The notes beneath the pieces are model-generated. The model did not search any database. It saw only the letters and a list, made by a program, of their open reading frames with translations, and was not told the origin of the DNA. A DNA stretch of 64,000 nt from Gemmataceae bacterium (GTDB lineage Bacteria; Planctomycetota; Planctomycetia; Gemmatales; Gemmataceae). Location of the stretch: NCBI GenBank assembly GCA_901538445.1, contig LR594584.1:2345738-2409737 (forward strand). Direction: 5' to 3'. Both the position numbers and the translations under genes were made by a program. Every line of letters starts with the position of its first letter. The first letter of the stretch is position 1. Positions 52,101 through 61,076 of this stretch are shown here, one piece after another.

Positions 52101-54863
52101 TCACGGCTTCGTGACGGGCCGCAGGATCTTCAGGAAGTTCTCGGGCACGACCGCCATCTTCCCCGGCTCGAACCCGGCCGACTTGAACGGGTTCGCCCCC
52201 GCCGCACCGGCCTGCACCAGCCCCACCGCGACGCCCCCGACGTAGCCGGTCGCGAGGCCCGGCCCGTGAACGGCGGGGCCGGCGACCGCGACCGAGTCCG
52301 GCCCGAACAGGTCCGGCTTGCCGCGGAGCGCGAGCCCCGGGCCGCCGCCGTACAGCTCGCCCTTGACCGGAACGCCGATCGTCATCGCGCCCAGCGAATC
52401 GCCGGGGATACCCACCCCGGCCTCGGGCGAGACGTAGGACCGGAACACGGCCCGGCCCTCGCCCGGCTTGGCGGACAGCGTCTCCACGACGATCCGCGGG
52501 TGGACCTCGACGCTCCGCTTCAGCCCCGGCAGGAGCGCCTCGGGCTCGTACCCCTTGGCCACGACCAGCGCGTACCGGCCGGGCTCCTTCACCGTGAACT
52601 CCATGATCTGCTCGAAGACCACGTAGGTCCGGGTGAACAGCAGCGGATACGGGCCGCCCGCCGAGCGCGCCTCCTCGGCCATCTCGTCGCTGGGGACCTT
52701 CTCGCCCTTCGGGTCGAGTTGCCGGAACAACCGCAGCACCACCGGGTACGCCGGCCGGTCCACGCCCGGGAAGTTCGGGTCGGTCGGTTCGCGCCACTGC
52801 ATCGTGACCCGCACCTTGGCCCCCGCGGGGAGGTCCGCGGCGGTCTCGCCGGTCGGCCCTTCGAAGCCGAGGAAGTTCATATCGGCCGACCAGTTCATGG
52901 GCGGGAGCGGCTGCGTCGCCGGCGCGAACTCCATCGCGGCGTCGGTGTTCAGGTCGAGGAACGGGCCGCCCCACACGGTCGCGCCCGCGGCGCTCGCGGC
53001 CTGCACCCACACGATCGGGGGCAGGGGAGCGGCCCGCAGGTCGCCGGCCCGCCTCGCGATCTGCGGCGGCAGCGGGACGGCCAGCTTCTCCAGTTCCCGG
53101 CTCAACTGGCTGAGCGCGTCGAGCGGGTAGCCGCTCTCCCACTCCAGCGTGTTCACGATCACCCGCGTCCCGAGCAGCGCCGACAGGATGTTCTTCTGGA
53201 GCGCGTTGAACCGGTCGATCCGCTGCGTGAGCAGCACCTGGTCGGCGAGGACCGCGTCGAGCGCCGCCTTCGCCCGGACCCGGCGGGCCTTGGTCGGCTC
53301 GTCGTCCGCGAGGTCGTCGAACGCGAGCCGGTACTCGGTCAGGACGAGTTCCTTGCGGCGGGTCAGCTCGACCGTCTTGTTCGAGATGTCCACGAGCCGC
53401 GAGCGGAGCGCGTCGGAGTACGTCGCTTCCTTGCGGATCACCTTGAGGATGCCGAACAACTGGAAGATCGCGCCCGGGTCGATCCGCACCAGCACCAGTT
53501 CGGCGTCCGGCGCGGCCACGGCGAGCGCCAGCGCGGCCGCGGTGCCCATCCCGGCCCGGTTCGGGTCGGCCGGCGACGGCACGATCTCGGGGTTCAACTC
53601 GGCCGTGAGGTCGAGGACTCGGGTCTTCTTCGGCAGGCCGTTGCCGATGAGCTTCTCGGCCCCGGTGAAGTCGGACCCGATGACGAGCACCTTGACCCCG
53701 TCGCCGGTGTACCCGAGCCGGTGCATCCCCGCGACGCCGGACGCCTTCAGCACGTCCGCGGCGCCCGCGGCCTTACCGCCCGCAACGATCGGGGTGCTGG
53801 TCTCGCTCGCCTGACGCGGGAGCCGCACCGAGAGCACGTCGGCCAGTTGCGCGAACCGCTCGACATCGGCGGGCCGGTCGAAGCGGATGCTGGCGAGGTT
53901 CCCCGCCGCCCCGTCGAGCGCGGCCCCCTCGGTCAAGAGCGGGAGCCCGTCCGTGCCCTTGAGCTGGTTGCCGTCCGCGTCGCGCCGCACGGTGGGCGAG
54001 AACGCGCTCGTGAGCCGCGCGCGGAGTTCCTCCGTGCGGTCCTCGATCGGTTCCGCGAACAGCACGATGACGCGGGTCGGGGTCTCCTTCTGCGCCGGGT
54101 CGGCGAGAACCGCTCGCAGGTCGGGCGTCATCTTCGCGCGGCCCGGCGGGACGGCCTCGGGGGCGAACGGCGGCGGCGGCTCCGCGGCCGGCATCACCTC
54201 GACCCACCGGACCGGGAGCCGGTCGGCGAACGGGCGCGGCAGGCGGTCGCCGGGCGTGTCGGGGACGAACCACCCGGCCGGCTCGGTCCGCAGGTCCTTG
54301 ATGAGCCGGTCGAGGTACTTGAGCGGGATCGTGCCCTTGAGCTGCTTGTACCCGCGGGTGTCGTACCCGAGTGCCTCGCGGAACCCGAACTTTTCGAGCT
54401 GCTGGAGCACCTGGAAGTGCAGCACCTGCTGCACGGTCGGGATCAGGTCGCCGCGGAGGACCACGCGAACCGGCACGCCCTTGTTCCGGTCCTCGGGGTA
54501 CGCGTACCCGGCCGGCGCGAAGAGGATCTGCTGCACCCGCGGGTCGTCGAGGAGCGTGAGCACCTTGGCCGACGCGATGGTGCCGGTGAGCCGCTCGGCG
54601 TTCGGGTCGAGGATGTCGAGGTCGTGGTCCGGGTCCTCCTTGCGGGCGTCCTCGAACCCGAGGGCCGTGAGGTGCCGCTCCATCCCGCGGAACTGCCGCA
54701 CCCGCTCGTCGCGGTCGGCCCGGATGCGGTACCGGATCTGAACGTCCACCTTCTCGGTCCGCGGCGGCTCCTGGACCCGCGGCGCGTCGGCGGCCTGCGA
54801 CCAGACGGGGCCGGCCCCGAGGGCGGCGGCCAGGAGTGCGGCGGCGAGGCGGGTGTGGGTCAT
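52101..54863 (-). CDS. Subtilase-fold protein lacking the catalytic triad
   Basis: A 920-residue exported protein (signal MTHTRLAAALLAAALGAGPVWSQA). After a 370-residue N-terminal region, residues about 385-465 follow a peptidase S8 pattern: YTGDGVKVLVIGSDF, where the catalytic Asp position reads Gly396, and AGMGTAAALALAVAAPDAELVLVRI, where the HGT His position reads Met439. The C-terminus, VHGPGLATGYVGGVAVG, aligns with the GTSxAAP Ser box, which here has Gly869. All three catalytic positions appear changed, so it is predicted to be inactive. A helical insert (about 470-570) and a beta-rich region lie between. The role may be binding or scaffolding outside the cell. Family placement is inferred from motifs only. 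Confidence 0.75.
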   Translation of the reverse strand: MTHTRLAAALLAAALGAGPVWSQAADAPRVQEPPRTEKVDVQIRYRIRADRDERVRQFRGMERHLTALGFEDARKEDPDHDLDILDPNAERLTGTIASAKVLTLLDDPRVQQILFAPAGYAYPEDRNKGVPVRVVLRGDLIPTVQQVLHFQVLQQLEKFGFREALGYDTRGYKQLKGTIPLKYLDRLIKDLRTEPAGWFVPDTPGDRLPRPFADRLPVRWVEVMPAAEPPPPFAPEAVPPGRAKMTPDLRAVLADPAQKETPTRVIVLFAEPIEDRTEELRARLTSAFSPTVRRDADGNQLKGTDGLPLLTEGAALDGAAGNLASIRFDRPADVERFAQLADVLSVRLPRQASETSTPIVAGGKAAGAADVLKASGVAGMHRLGYTGDGVKVLVIGSDFTGAEKLIGNGLPKKTRVLDLTAELNPEIVPSPADPNRAGMGTAAALALAVAAPDAELVLVRIDPGAIFQLFGILKVIRKEATYSDALRSRLVDISNKTVELTRRKELVLTEYRLAFDDLADDEPTKARRVRAKAALDAVLADQVLLTQRIDRFNALQKNILSALLGTRVIVNTLEWESGYPLDALSQLSRELEKLAVPLPPQIARRAGDLRAAPLPPIVWVQAASAAGATVWGGPFLDLNTDAAMEFAPATQPLPPMNWSADMNFLGFEGPTGETAADLPAGAKVRVTMQWREPTDPNFPGVDRPAYPVVLRLFRQLDPKGEKVPSDEMAEEARSAGGPYPLLFTRTYVVFEQIMEFTVKEPGRYALVVAKGYEPEALLPGLKRSVEVHPRIVVETLSAKPGEGRAVFRSYVSPEAGVGIPGDSLGAMTIGVPVKGELYGGGPGLALRGKPDLFGPDSVAVAGPAVHGPGLATGYVGGVAVGLVQAGAAGANPFKSAGFEPGKMAVVPENFLKILRPVTKP

Positions 54864-55252
54864 GGGAACGTCCGTGGACAGGCGCGGCTCGTCTCATCAT
54901 CGTCGCGCGGCGGCGCGGACTTTCCAAGACGGGTGCGAGAAAAATGTGCCGGCGGGCGGCGGGAAGCGGGTCGTGCGACCCGGGCGGAGAAGTGGGGTGG
55001 GACCGGTCGCGACGGCGCGGGGTTGTCGTGTCGAATCACACCTCGGTGAACCGTATCTGTTGCGGCTTCTTGCCTGCCCCTCTCCCAATGCGGGAGAGGG
55101 TGGCCGCGCTTCGCGGCCGGGTGAGGGGTCGAGCTTTCACCGTGTCGAACGCCTTCACCCCTCACCCGCCGCTCGCAAAGCCTCGCGGCACCCTCTCCCG
55201 CAAGGGGAGAGGGAACCAACGCACCACGGCTACACGCCATTCCAGCTTGGCG
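54864..55252. other. 389-bp gap holding a dispersed intergenic repeat
   Basis: Between two minus-strand genes. The left half (to about 55070) shows nothing I recognise and should hold the promoter of the subtilase-like gene. The right half is the multi-hairpin element at 55079-55213. Confidence 0.6.
55079..55213. repeat. Multi-hairpin intergenic repeat (G/C-rich boilerplate family)
   Basis: Left hairpin CCTCTCCC/GGGAGAGG (55079-55086 with 55092-55099). Right hairpin CCCTCTCCC/GGGGAGAGGG (55191-55199 with 55204-55213). Between them CGGGTGAGGGG and CCCCTCACCCG pair at long range. Bases 55106-55129 are identical to 26850-26873. It is a candidate bidirectional terminator. Confidence 0.75.
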
Positions 55253-56506
55253 TCAGACGGCGGTCCCCTCGACCCCCGCGACCTTCGCCCCGGGGCCGAA
55301 CGCGACGGTGGTGAGCCGGTCCACGGGGTACTTGTCGAGGTACGCCCGGACGTCGTCGAGCGTGACCGCGTCGTAGTTCGCGAGTTCGGTGTCCACGTCG
55401 CGGTACTCGCCGGTGTACGCCCACATCGATGCGATCGCGTTCATCCGGCCCATCGGCCGCTCGCTCCCGCGGACCCAGCGCGACGTGATCTTGCTCTTGG
55501 CGAGCTTCAACTCCTCGGCCGTCAGCCCGTTCTTCTGCACGTCCGCGAGCACCTTGCGGACGACCTCCATGTTCCGCTCGGCCTGGTCGAGTTCGCTCGT
55601 GAATGAGGCGTACACGATGCCGCTGCCGTCGTTCTCGTAGAAGCTGCAGTCGGCCGAGTCGGCGAGCCCCGGGTCGATGAGCGCCCAGTACAGGTGGCTG
55701 CCGGTGTCGTCGCCGACGGCCAGGGCCATCGTGTCGGCCGCGTACCGCATCTTCGAGTCGGCCGGCGGCCCGCCCGCCAGGAACAGCACGTACTCCTGTT
55801 GCACCTTGGGCCGAGTCAGGACGTGGAGCCCTCCGACGCCGTTGCACTCGGTGCGGTGCGTGCGACCCACTTCGGCCGTGTTCCACCCCGAGCACGCCGC
55901 GGTCGCCTGTGCGACCACCTGGTTCCAGTCGAAGTTGCCAGCGACCGAGAGGATGATGTTGTTCGCCGCGTACCGCCTCGTGAAGTACGCGTGCATCTGG
56001 TCGCGGGTGAGTGCGCCGACGCTTCCGAGCGTGCCCAGAACGCTGTTGCCGAGCGGGTGGCCGCCGTAGTAGATGCGGCGGGCGTTCTCGCCGGCGACCG
56101 ACCCCGGCTGGTCGTCGTACATCTTGATCTCTTCCAGGATCACCTTCTTCTCGGTGTTGAAGTCGTCGTCCCGGAGGCTCGGCCGGAGGATGTCGGAGAG
56201 GATGTCGAGCATCTGCGGCAGGTACTCGGGGAGCCCGGCCGCGTAGTAGACGGTGTTTTCCTCGCTCGTGTAGGCGTTCGGGCTCGACCCGACGCGATCG
56301 AAGTCGAGGTTCACCTGCTCTGCGGTCCGCCGCGGCGTCCCCTTGAACATCATGTGTTCGAGAAAGTGCGACACCCCGGCCTCTTCGGGGGTCTCGTCGC
56401 GGGAGCCGGTGCGGACGAAGAACCCGAGGGCGACGGACCGGGCCGACGGGCTGGTTTCGCCGATGATGGTCAGCCCGTTGGGCAGGCGCGTGTGGTGGAA
56501 CGGCAT
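55253..56506 (-). CDS. M16 zinc peptidase, catalytic subunit
   Basis: A 417-residue insulinase-family (M16B) peptidase. The inverted zinc motif HFLEH is at 47-51 (VSHFLEHMMFKG), followed by the downstream Glu region (NTEKKVILEEIKMYDD). The C-terminal half repeats the fold without the motif. It is the active alpha-type partner; the neighbour upstream (56686-57921) is the non-catalytic beta-type partner, and the two probably form a heterodimer that degrades peptides in the periplasm or cytosol. No signal peptide is visible. The ATG at 56506 places the NGLTIIGE motif in the usual place; the longer open frame upstream crosses the small membrane-protein gene. Confidence 0.92.
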   Translation of the reverse strand: MPFHHTRLPNGLTIIGETSPSARSVALGFFVRTGSRDETPEEAGVSHFLEHMMFKGTPRRTAEQVNLDFDRVGSSPNAYTSEENTVYYAAGLPEYLPQMLDILSDILRPSLRDDDFNTEKKVILEEIKMYDDQPGSVAGENARRIYYGGHPLGNSVLGTLGSVGALTRDQMHAYFTRRYAANNIILSVAGNFDWNQVVAQATAACSGWNTAEVGRTHRTECNGVGGLHVLTRPKVQQEYVLFLAGGPPADSKMRYAADTMALAVGDDTGSHLYWALIDPGLADSADCSFYENDGSGIVYASFTSELDQAERNMEVVRKVLADVQKNGLTAEELKLAKSKITSRWVRGSERPMGRMNAIASMWAYTGEYRDVDTELANYDAVTLDDVRAYLDKYPVDRLTTVAFGPGAKVAGVEGTAV

Positions 56507-56544
56507 CGGTGCCTCGACATCGAACGGATGGTTGGGACGGTCGC

Positions 56545-56682
56545 TCAGGCGTAGCCGCGGAACCAGAACACCCACGACAGCAGCGCGAAGAAGGTCGCCA
56601 CGACGCCGGCGAGGTACACGAACACGAGCGGGGCGAGCCGCTCGTCGGGCTCGCGGGCGACCGAGCGCTTCAGCGTTTGCAT
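56545..56682 (-). CDS. 45-residue single-span membrane protein between the M16 subunits
   Basis: A short gene: MQTLKRSVAREPDERLAPL, then a hydrophobic segment LVFVYLAGVVATFFALLSWV, ending FWFRGYA. It starts 3 bp after the upstream M16 subunit's stop codon and ends 38 bp before the downstream M16 start, so it belongs to one transcript. One transmembrane helix with a basic/acidic N-terminal tail suggests that it may tether the peptidase pair to the membrane; this is an inference from position. Composition and codon use match the neighbours. Confidence 0.7.
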   Translation of the reverse strand: MQTLKRSVAREPDERLAPLVFVYLAGVVATFFALLSWVFWFRGYA

Positions 56683-56685
56683 GCG

Positions 56686-57921
56686 TCACTCCGGCATGGT
56701 GAGCGGGGCGGGGCCGATAGTCACGAGCGTGGTGCCGCGGACCGGGAACCGGGCGAGGTGGTCGACCACCGTGCCGGGGGTGAGCCCGTCGATGGCCGCC
56801 TGGACCTCGTCGAACGACCGCACGCGGCCCAGGTGATACCAGTCCGACGCGATCGACCCGGCCCGGGACGAGGTCGATTCTTCCTGCATGATGAGCGACG
56901 CCTTGAGCCCGGCCTTAACCCGCAGGATCTCGTCGTCGGTCACGCCGTCCTTGAGCTTCCGCAGCTCGGCCATCGTCACGTCGAGCGTCTGCTGCGCGCG
57001 GTCGGCCCCGGTGCCGGCGTACCCGATGATGGTGCCGCGGTCCTTGAACGTCTCGTGGCGGACGCCGACCGAGTAGCACAGCCCGCGCTTCTCGCGGACC
57101 TCGGTGAACAGCCGGGCGCTCATGCCGCCGGAGAGCACGCCGTCGGCGGCGCGGGCCGCGTAGTAGTCGGCGTGCGTGACGGGCACGCTCGGGTACGCGA
57201 TGGCGATGTGCGTCTGCGCCGTTTCCTTGGGGATGTGCCCGGACTCGGGCGTCCGCTCGATGGGCGCGAGGTCCGGGTCCGCGCCCGGCTTCCAGTCCCC
57301 GAACAGGTCCTCGACCTGAGCCTTCAGCCGGTCCCAATCGATGTTCCCGGCGACCGACAGGATGGTGCCGTTGGGCCGGAACAGCCGGGAGTGGTGTGCC
57401 TTCACCGCCGCGATGGTGAGTGCCTCGATGTCCTCGACGGTCCCGCGGCGGTCCTTGTTCATCGGCGACGGGTAGTACCGCTTCCGCAGCTCGAGCATCA
57501 CCTTGGCCTGCGGCGCGTCCTCGAGCGCCTCGATGTCCTGGACCGCGAGGGACTGGACCGGTTCGAGCTCGTCGGCGGGCAGGTGCGGGCGGAGGAGGAT
57601 GTCGGCGTAGATGGTGAGTGCGGCGGGGACGTTGCGGGCGAGGGTCGAGCCCCAGAACCGCATGTTGTACACGCCCACGCTCTCGTCGCGGTCCACGCCG
57701 AGGCCGTCGAGGGCGAGCGAGAGTTCGCGGCTGTCGCGGTCCCCGGCCCCGCGGGTGATGAGGTCGGCGAGGACCGATCCGACGCCGAACTGGCCGTCCG
57801 GGTCGTTCGCGCAGCCGGCGGGCACGAGGAAGTTGATCGCGGCCGAGCGGACGTGTTCCATCCGCTCGGCGAGCAGCACCAGTCCGTTCGACAGGGTGTG
57901 CTGGAAGACCTGTTGTCCCAC
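56686..57921 (-). CDS. M16 peptidase, non-catalytic subunit
   Basis: A 411-residue M16 protein without the zinc site. Where HXXEH is expected, it has GVGSVLADLITRG (46-58), so it cannot bind zinc in the standard way. The rest keeps the family pattern: TLSNGLVLLAERME at the N-terminus, VAGNIDWDRL, and EVREKRGLCYSVG near residue 280, the R/Y pair used for substrate contact by beta subunits. It is thus the beta-type partner of the catalytic subunit 180 bp downstream. First gene of the minus-strand run beta, small membrane protein, alpha. Confidence 0.9.
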   Translation of the reverse strand: MGQQVFQHTLSNGLVLLAERMEHVRSAAINFLVPAGCANDPDGQFGVGSVLADLITRGAGDRDSRELSLALDGLGVDRDESVGVYNMRFWGSTLARNVPAALTIYADILLRPHLPADELEPVQSLAVQDIEALEDAPQAKVMLELRKRYYPSPMNKDRRGTVEDIEALTIAAVKAHHSRLFRPNGTILSVAGNIDWDRLKAQVEDLFGDWKPGADPDLAPIERTPESGHIPKETAQTHIAIAYPSVPVTHADYYAARAADGVLSGGMSARLFTEVREKRGLCYSVGVRHETFKDRGTIIGYAGTGADRAQQTLDVTMAELRKLKDGVTDDEILRVKAGLKASLIMQEESTSSRAGSIASDWYHLGRVRSFDEVQAAIDGLTPGTVVDHLARFPVRGTTLVTIGPAPLTMPE

Positions 57922-57987
57922 GTCGCCCTCCGTGCAGTCCCACTGCGACTCGGCGAGTGGGCTCTGGGATTCTACGGAGCCGCCGCG

Positions 57988-58557
57988 TCAAATCCCAACC
58001 CCGACGTGGTCGGGCACCGGCGGCCGCACCGCGACCTCACGGTAGATCGTCTTGTACGACCGGAACCCGAGCCGGCGGTACACCCGCACCGCGGGGGCGT
58101 TCGCGGCCGTGACCTCGAGGAACGCCCGCTTTACCCCGGCGGCCGCGAACCCCTCCAGGCATTTGAGCAGCAGCGCTTGTCCGAGCCCGGCCCCGCGTGC
58201 GGCCGCGGCCACGCCGAGGTTCTGCACGCCCCCGTACCCGCTCTCGTCGAGGAGCCCCTGAACGGTCCCCACGGAGCAGTCGGGGGTCGCGACGAGCCAC
58301 GTCGCCGCGGGGCAGAACCCGGGCCGGCCGGCGATCGCGGCCATCAGGTCGCGGCACCCCGGGAGCGTGGCGAGGCACGGGAACACCTCCGCGTCGGTCT
58401 CGCCCGCGAAGCACGCCGCGAGCACCTGCGCGTGGAGGTCGAGCAGGTTGAGGTTCCACGGGAGCCAGAAGTACCCGGGGGGCAACTCGGCCGGCGGCCG
58501 CGGGTGCCGCAGGTCGAGTTCCATCCGGTGCCGCTTGATGTACTTCACCTGTCGCAT
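57988..58557 (-). CDS. GNAT family N-acetyltransferase
   Basis: A 189-residue acetyltransferase. The acetyl-CoA loop is seen in VQNLGVAAAARGAGLGQALLLKCLEGF (residues about 115-140; a Q/RxxGxG/A-type loop), and the C-terminal AFLEVTAANAPAVRVYRRLGFRSYKTIYRE gives the usual closing strand and helix. The N-terminal part (PPGYFWLPWNLNLLDLHAQVL) is typical for one- or two-domain GNAT proteins. The acceptor substrate cannot be predicted. The chosen ATG at 58557 avoids an upstream repeat-rich stretch. It lies upstream of the M16 run by 67 bp. Confidence 0.87.
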   Translation of the reverse strand: MRQVKYIKRHRMELDLRHPRPPAELPPGYFWLPWNLNLLDLHAQVLAACFAGETDAEVFPCLATLPGCRDLMAAIAGRPGFCPAATWLVATPDCSVGTVQGLLDESGYGGVQNLGVAAAARGAGLGQALLLKCLEGFAAAGVKRAFLEVTAANAPAVRVYRRLGFRSYKTIYREVAVRPPVPDHVGVGI

Positions 58558-58586
58558 GGCCGGGGCACGTCCGACGGGGCTACTTG

Positions 58587-58687
58587 GGACCAGAGGACAG
58601 AACGTCAGAGGAGCAGAAGTCAGAAACGCGAACTCAAGGCACTTTGACTTCTGATCGTCTGTCCGCTGAGGTACTGTCCTCTGGTCC
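58587..58687. repeat. Inverted repeat beyond the kinase gene
   Basis: GGACCAGAGGACAG (58587-58600) pairs with CTGTCCTCTGGTCC (58674-58687), and inside it CAGAAGTCA (58614-58622) pairs with TGACTTCTG (58645-58653). It directly abuts the kinase stop codon and contains CAGAGGA-type units, as the heptamer repeats elsewhere do. Confidence 0.75.
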
Positions 58688-59989
58688 TCAGAGACGACGC
58701 AACTGGGCGTAAAGGGCGGCGAGCACAACCAGCACGGTCATTATCCCAAATCCCAGGAGCCAGGACGACCGCCCGGTGTCCGCGGCCTCGGAAAGGGGCA
58801 GCACGTCCGGCGCCTTCGGGGAGACTGGCCCGGGGCGGTCCGCGGTCTCGTCGGAATCGTCGGTCCACAACTCGGGGTGGGCCTCGGGCGAATCGACCGC
58901 CTCGATCGCGGTGTGCGCCGTGAGTTGGGCCAGCCGCTTCGGCGGCCGCGCGAACGGCAGCAGCAGCTCACGCGCCGCGGTGCCGGTCTGTGGGCGGTCG
59001 GCGGGGTTCTTCGCCATCAGCCGCTCGACGATGCGGACGAACTCGGCCGGCACCTCCGGGTTCAGGTCCGCGATCGGCACCGGCTTCATCGTGAGCTGCC
59101 GGCGGATCTTGTCCTTGGCGGTGCCGCCGGGGAAGGGGGGCGTGCCGGTCAGCGCGTAGTAGATCGAGCACCCGAGCGAGTACAGGTCGGAGGCGGGCCG
59201 GGCCGCGGTCGCGTCGCGGGCCTGCTCCGGCGCGATGAAGTTCATCGTGCCGACGATGTACCCCGCGCCGCCGACGATGGTCGGGTCGTCGGGGAGCGGC
59301 TCGCCGGGCCGGTACGCGAACCCCAGGTCGAGGAGCTTGGCGCGCCCGTCCTGCGTGAGGATCACGTTCCCGGGCTTCACGTCGCGGTGGACGAGGCCCG
59401 CGTCGTGGACCCCGGCGAGCCCCGCGGCGACGTCGGCGAACCACCGGGCCGCGTCGCCCAGCGGGAGCCGCCCGTCGCTCAGCACGATCTGCCCAACTGT
59501 CTTGCCGGGGACGTACTCCATGGCGAGAAAGTGGACGCCGTCGGCCTCGCCGCCCGTGAGGGTGCGGACCACGTGCGGGTGGTCGACGCACCGGCCGAGT
59601 TCGATCTCGCGGCGGAACCGGGCCAGCATCCGCGGCTCGGCCCGTGCGACCTTGGGCGGGAGCACCTTCAGGGCGACGAGCACCTCGTCCCCGAGTTCCT
59701 CCGCGAGCCGGGTGTCGCGGGCGAGGTACACGGTGCCCATCCCGCCGCGGCCGAGCGGCGCGAGGATGTGGTACGGCCCGAGCGCGAGCCCCTGCCAGTG
59801 CCCGCGGAGCAGTTTTTCGGCCTGGAAGTGGGTGAGGTCGCCGCTGCGGACGAGGGCGTCGGCGACCCCGCGGGCCGGCGCGCCGGGGAGGCGGGCCGCG
59901 GCCCGGCGCAGCGGCTCCGCGTCGAGGAGTCGGCTCCGTGCCGCCAGTTCGAGGAACTTGTCCCGCGACACGTCTTCGGTCGTGGTCAT
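58688..59989 (-). CDS. Serine/threonine protein kinase with C-terminal membrane anchor
   Basis: A 433-residue Hanks-type kinase. Residues 1-70 are a small helical domain ending in 'TPFQAEKLL'-like HFQAEKLLRGHW, common before planctomycete kinase domains. The kinase core runs from about 73 to 330: P-loop LGRGGMGTVYLA, Lys108 in VALKVLPP, HRDVKPGN with Asp203, and DLG at 221-223 in place of DFG. GTMNFIAPEQ is the activation-segment end. After a Pro-rich linker comes one transmembrane helix (SSWLLGFGIMTVLVVLAALYAQL) at the C-terminus. DLG for DFG is tolerated in active bacterial kinases. Its targets are unknown. Confidence 0.92.
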   Translation of the reverse strand: MTTTEDVSRDKFLELAARSRLLDAEPLRRAAARLPGAPARGVADALVRSGDLTHFQAEKLLRGHWQGLALGPYHILAPLGRGGMGTVYLARDTRLAEELGDEVLVALKVLPPKVARAEPRMLARFRREIELGRCVDHPHVVRTLTGGEADGVHFLAMEYVPGKTVGQIVLSDGRLPLGDAARWFADVAAGLAGVHDAGLVHRDVKPGNVILTQDGRAKLLDLGFAYRPGEPLPDDPTIVGGAGYIVGTMNFIAPEQARDATAARPASDLYSLGCSIYYALTGTPPFPGGTAKDKIRRQLTMKPVPIADLNPEVPAEFVRIVERLMAKNPADRPQTGTAARELLLPFARPPKRLAQLTAHTAIEAVDSPEAHPELWTDDSDETADRPGPVSPKAPDVLPLSEAADTGRSSWLLGFGIMTVLVVLAALYAQLRRL

Positions 59990-60022
59990 GCTGAAATGAT
60001 ATCACCCGCCGGGGCGAACGCC

Positions 60023-60841
60023 TCACCGCCGCGCGGCCCGCGGCGGGCGGCCCCGGGGCGGCGCGAACCCCGCGAGGCGGTCGAGTTCGTACCGCGCCGC
60101 CGCCACCTGCTCGCGGCTCACCCGCATCCGCACCCCGTACCCCTGATAACCGTCGGTCGCATCGACCGGCACGACTTCCGAGAACGAGCCGTGGACCTGG
60201 TCGCACCCGGTGGCCGCGAGCAGGTGCTCGATGTTCTCGGCCCGCACTTGGCCGCACGGGAGCACCTCGACCCGCCCCTCGGCCCTGGCGCGGACCCGCT
60301 TGATCGCGGCCGCGCCCGCCGCGGCGGTGTCCTCGCGGCCGCTGGTGAGGACGCGGCGGAACCCGAGTTCGGTGACCGCCGCGAGCGCGTCGGACAGGAC
60401 CGGGGTGCGGTCGAACGCGCGGTGGAACACCGCGGGCACCGGCCCGCACAGGTCGAGGAGCGTGCGGCATGCGGCGCGGTCGATCGTGCCGTCGGCGTGG
60501 AGCGCCCCGAAGACGAACCCGGCCGGGTTGGTGCCGCGGCACAGCTCGAGGTCGCGGGCCATCACCGCGACCTCGTCGGCCGCGTACACGAAGTCGCCGA
60601 CGCGGGGCCGGATCATGACCCAGATCGGGAGCTGAGTGGCCGCCTGCGCCGCGAGGAGCAGACCGAGCGACGGCGTCAGGCCGCCGAGGTCGAGCGCCGA
60701 GCAGAGTTCGATCCGGTCGGCCCCGCCCGCTTCGGCTGCCACGACGTCCGACAGCGACTCGCAGCACACTTCCAGCACGAACCGGGGCTTCGGCTGCGCG
60801 CCGCTGTCGGTGTCGTCCGGCACCGGCGTGTGGCGGGTCAT
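60023..60841 (-). CDS. cutC: CutC family protein
   Basis: A 272-residue CutC. FVLEVCCESLSDVVAAEAGGADRIELCSALDLGGLTPS is the family's N-terminal signature; IWVMIRPRVGDFVY, VFGALHADGTID and 'VFHRAFDRTP' follow, and 'LTSGREDTAAAGAAAI' lies near residue 185. The TIM-barrel protein was linked to copper homeostasis in early genetic work; later data question that role. I use the ATG at 60841, as an upstream start adds only Pro-rich residues. It is divergent from a small lipoprotein gene. Confidence 0.9.
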   Translation of the reverse strand: MTRHTPVPDDTDSGAQPKPRFVLEVCCESLSDVVAAEAGGADRIELCSALDLGGLTPSLGLLLAAQAATQLPIWVMIRPRVGDFVYAADEVAVMARDLELCRGTNPAGFVFGALHADGTIDRAACRTLLDLCGPVPAVFHRAFDRTPVLSDALAAVTELGFRRVLTSGREDTAAAGAAAIKRVRARAEGRVEVLPCGQVRAENIEHLLAATGCDQVHGSFSEVVPVDATDGYQGYGVRMRVSREQVAAARYELDRLAGFAPPRGRPPRAARR

Positions 60842-61076
60842 GATTGGTAGTCCGGGCCGCGCCGGTTCCAAGGTGCGAAAGTTTGCTCGGGTTTGGGAGG
60901 TTTACTTTCGGGCGACGCCGGATCACTGTCAAGGACGTTCTGCGGGGCGCTCGGGACCGCGGCGGTTCGCCCACGACTCGCAACACGCTTCTCGGCAGCG
61001 GTCGCCCCGGGGTACAATCGAAGGGACGGGCCACCGGCTCCTGCTGCCGGCCCGACACCGAGTTCCCAGGTGCCGC

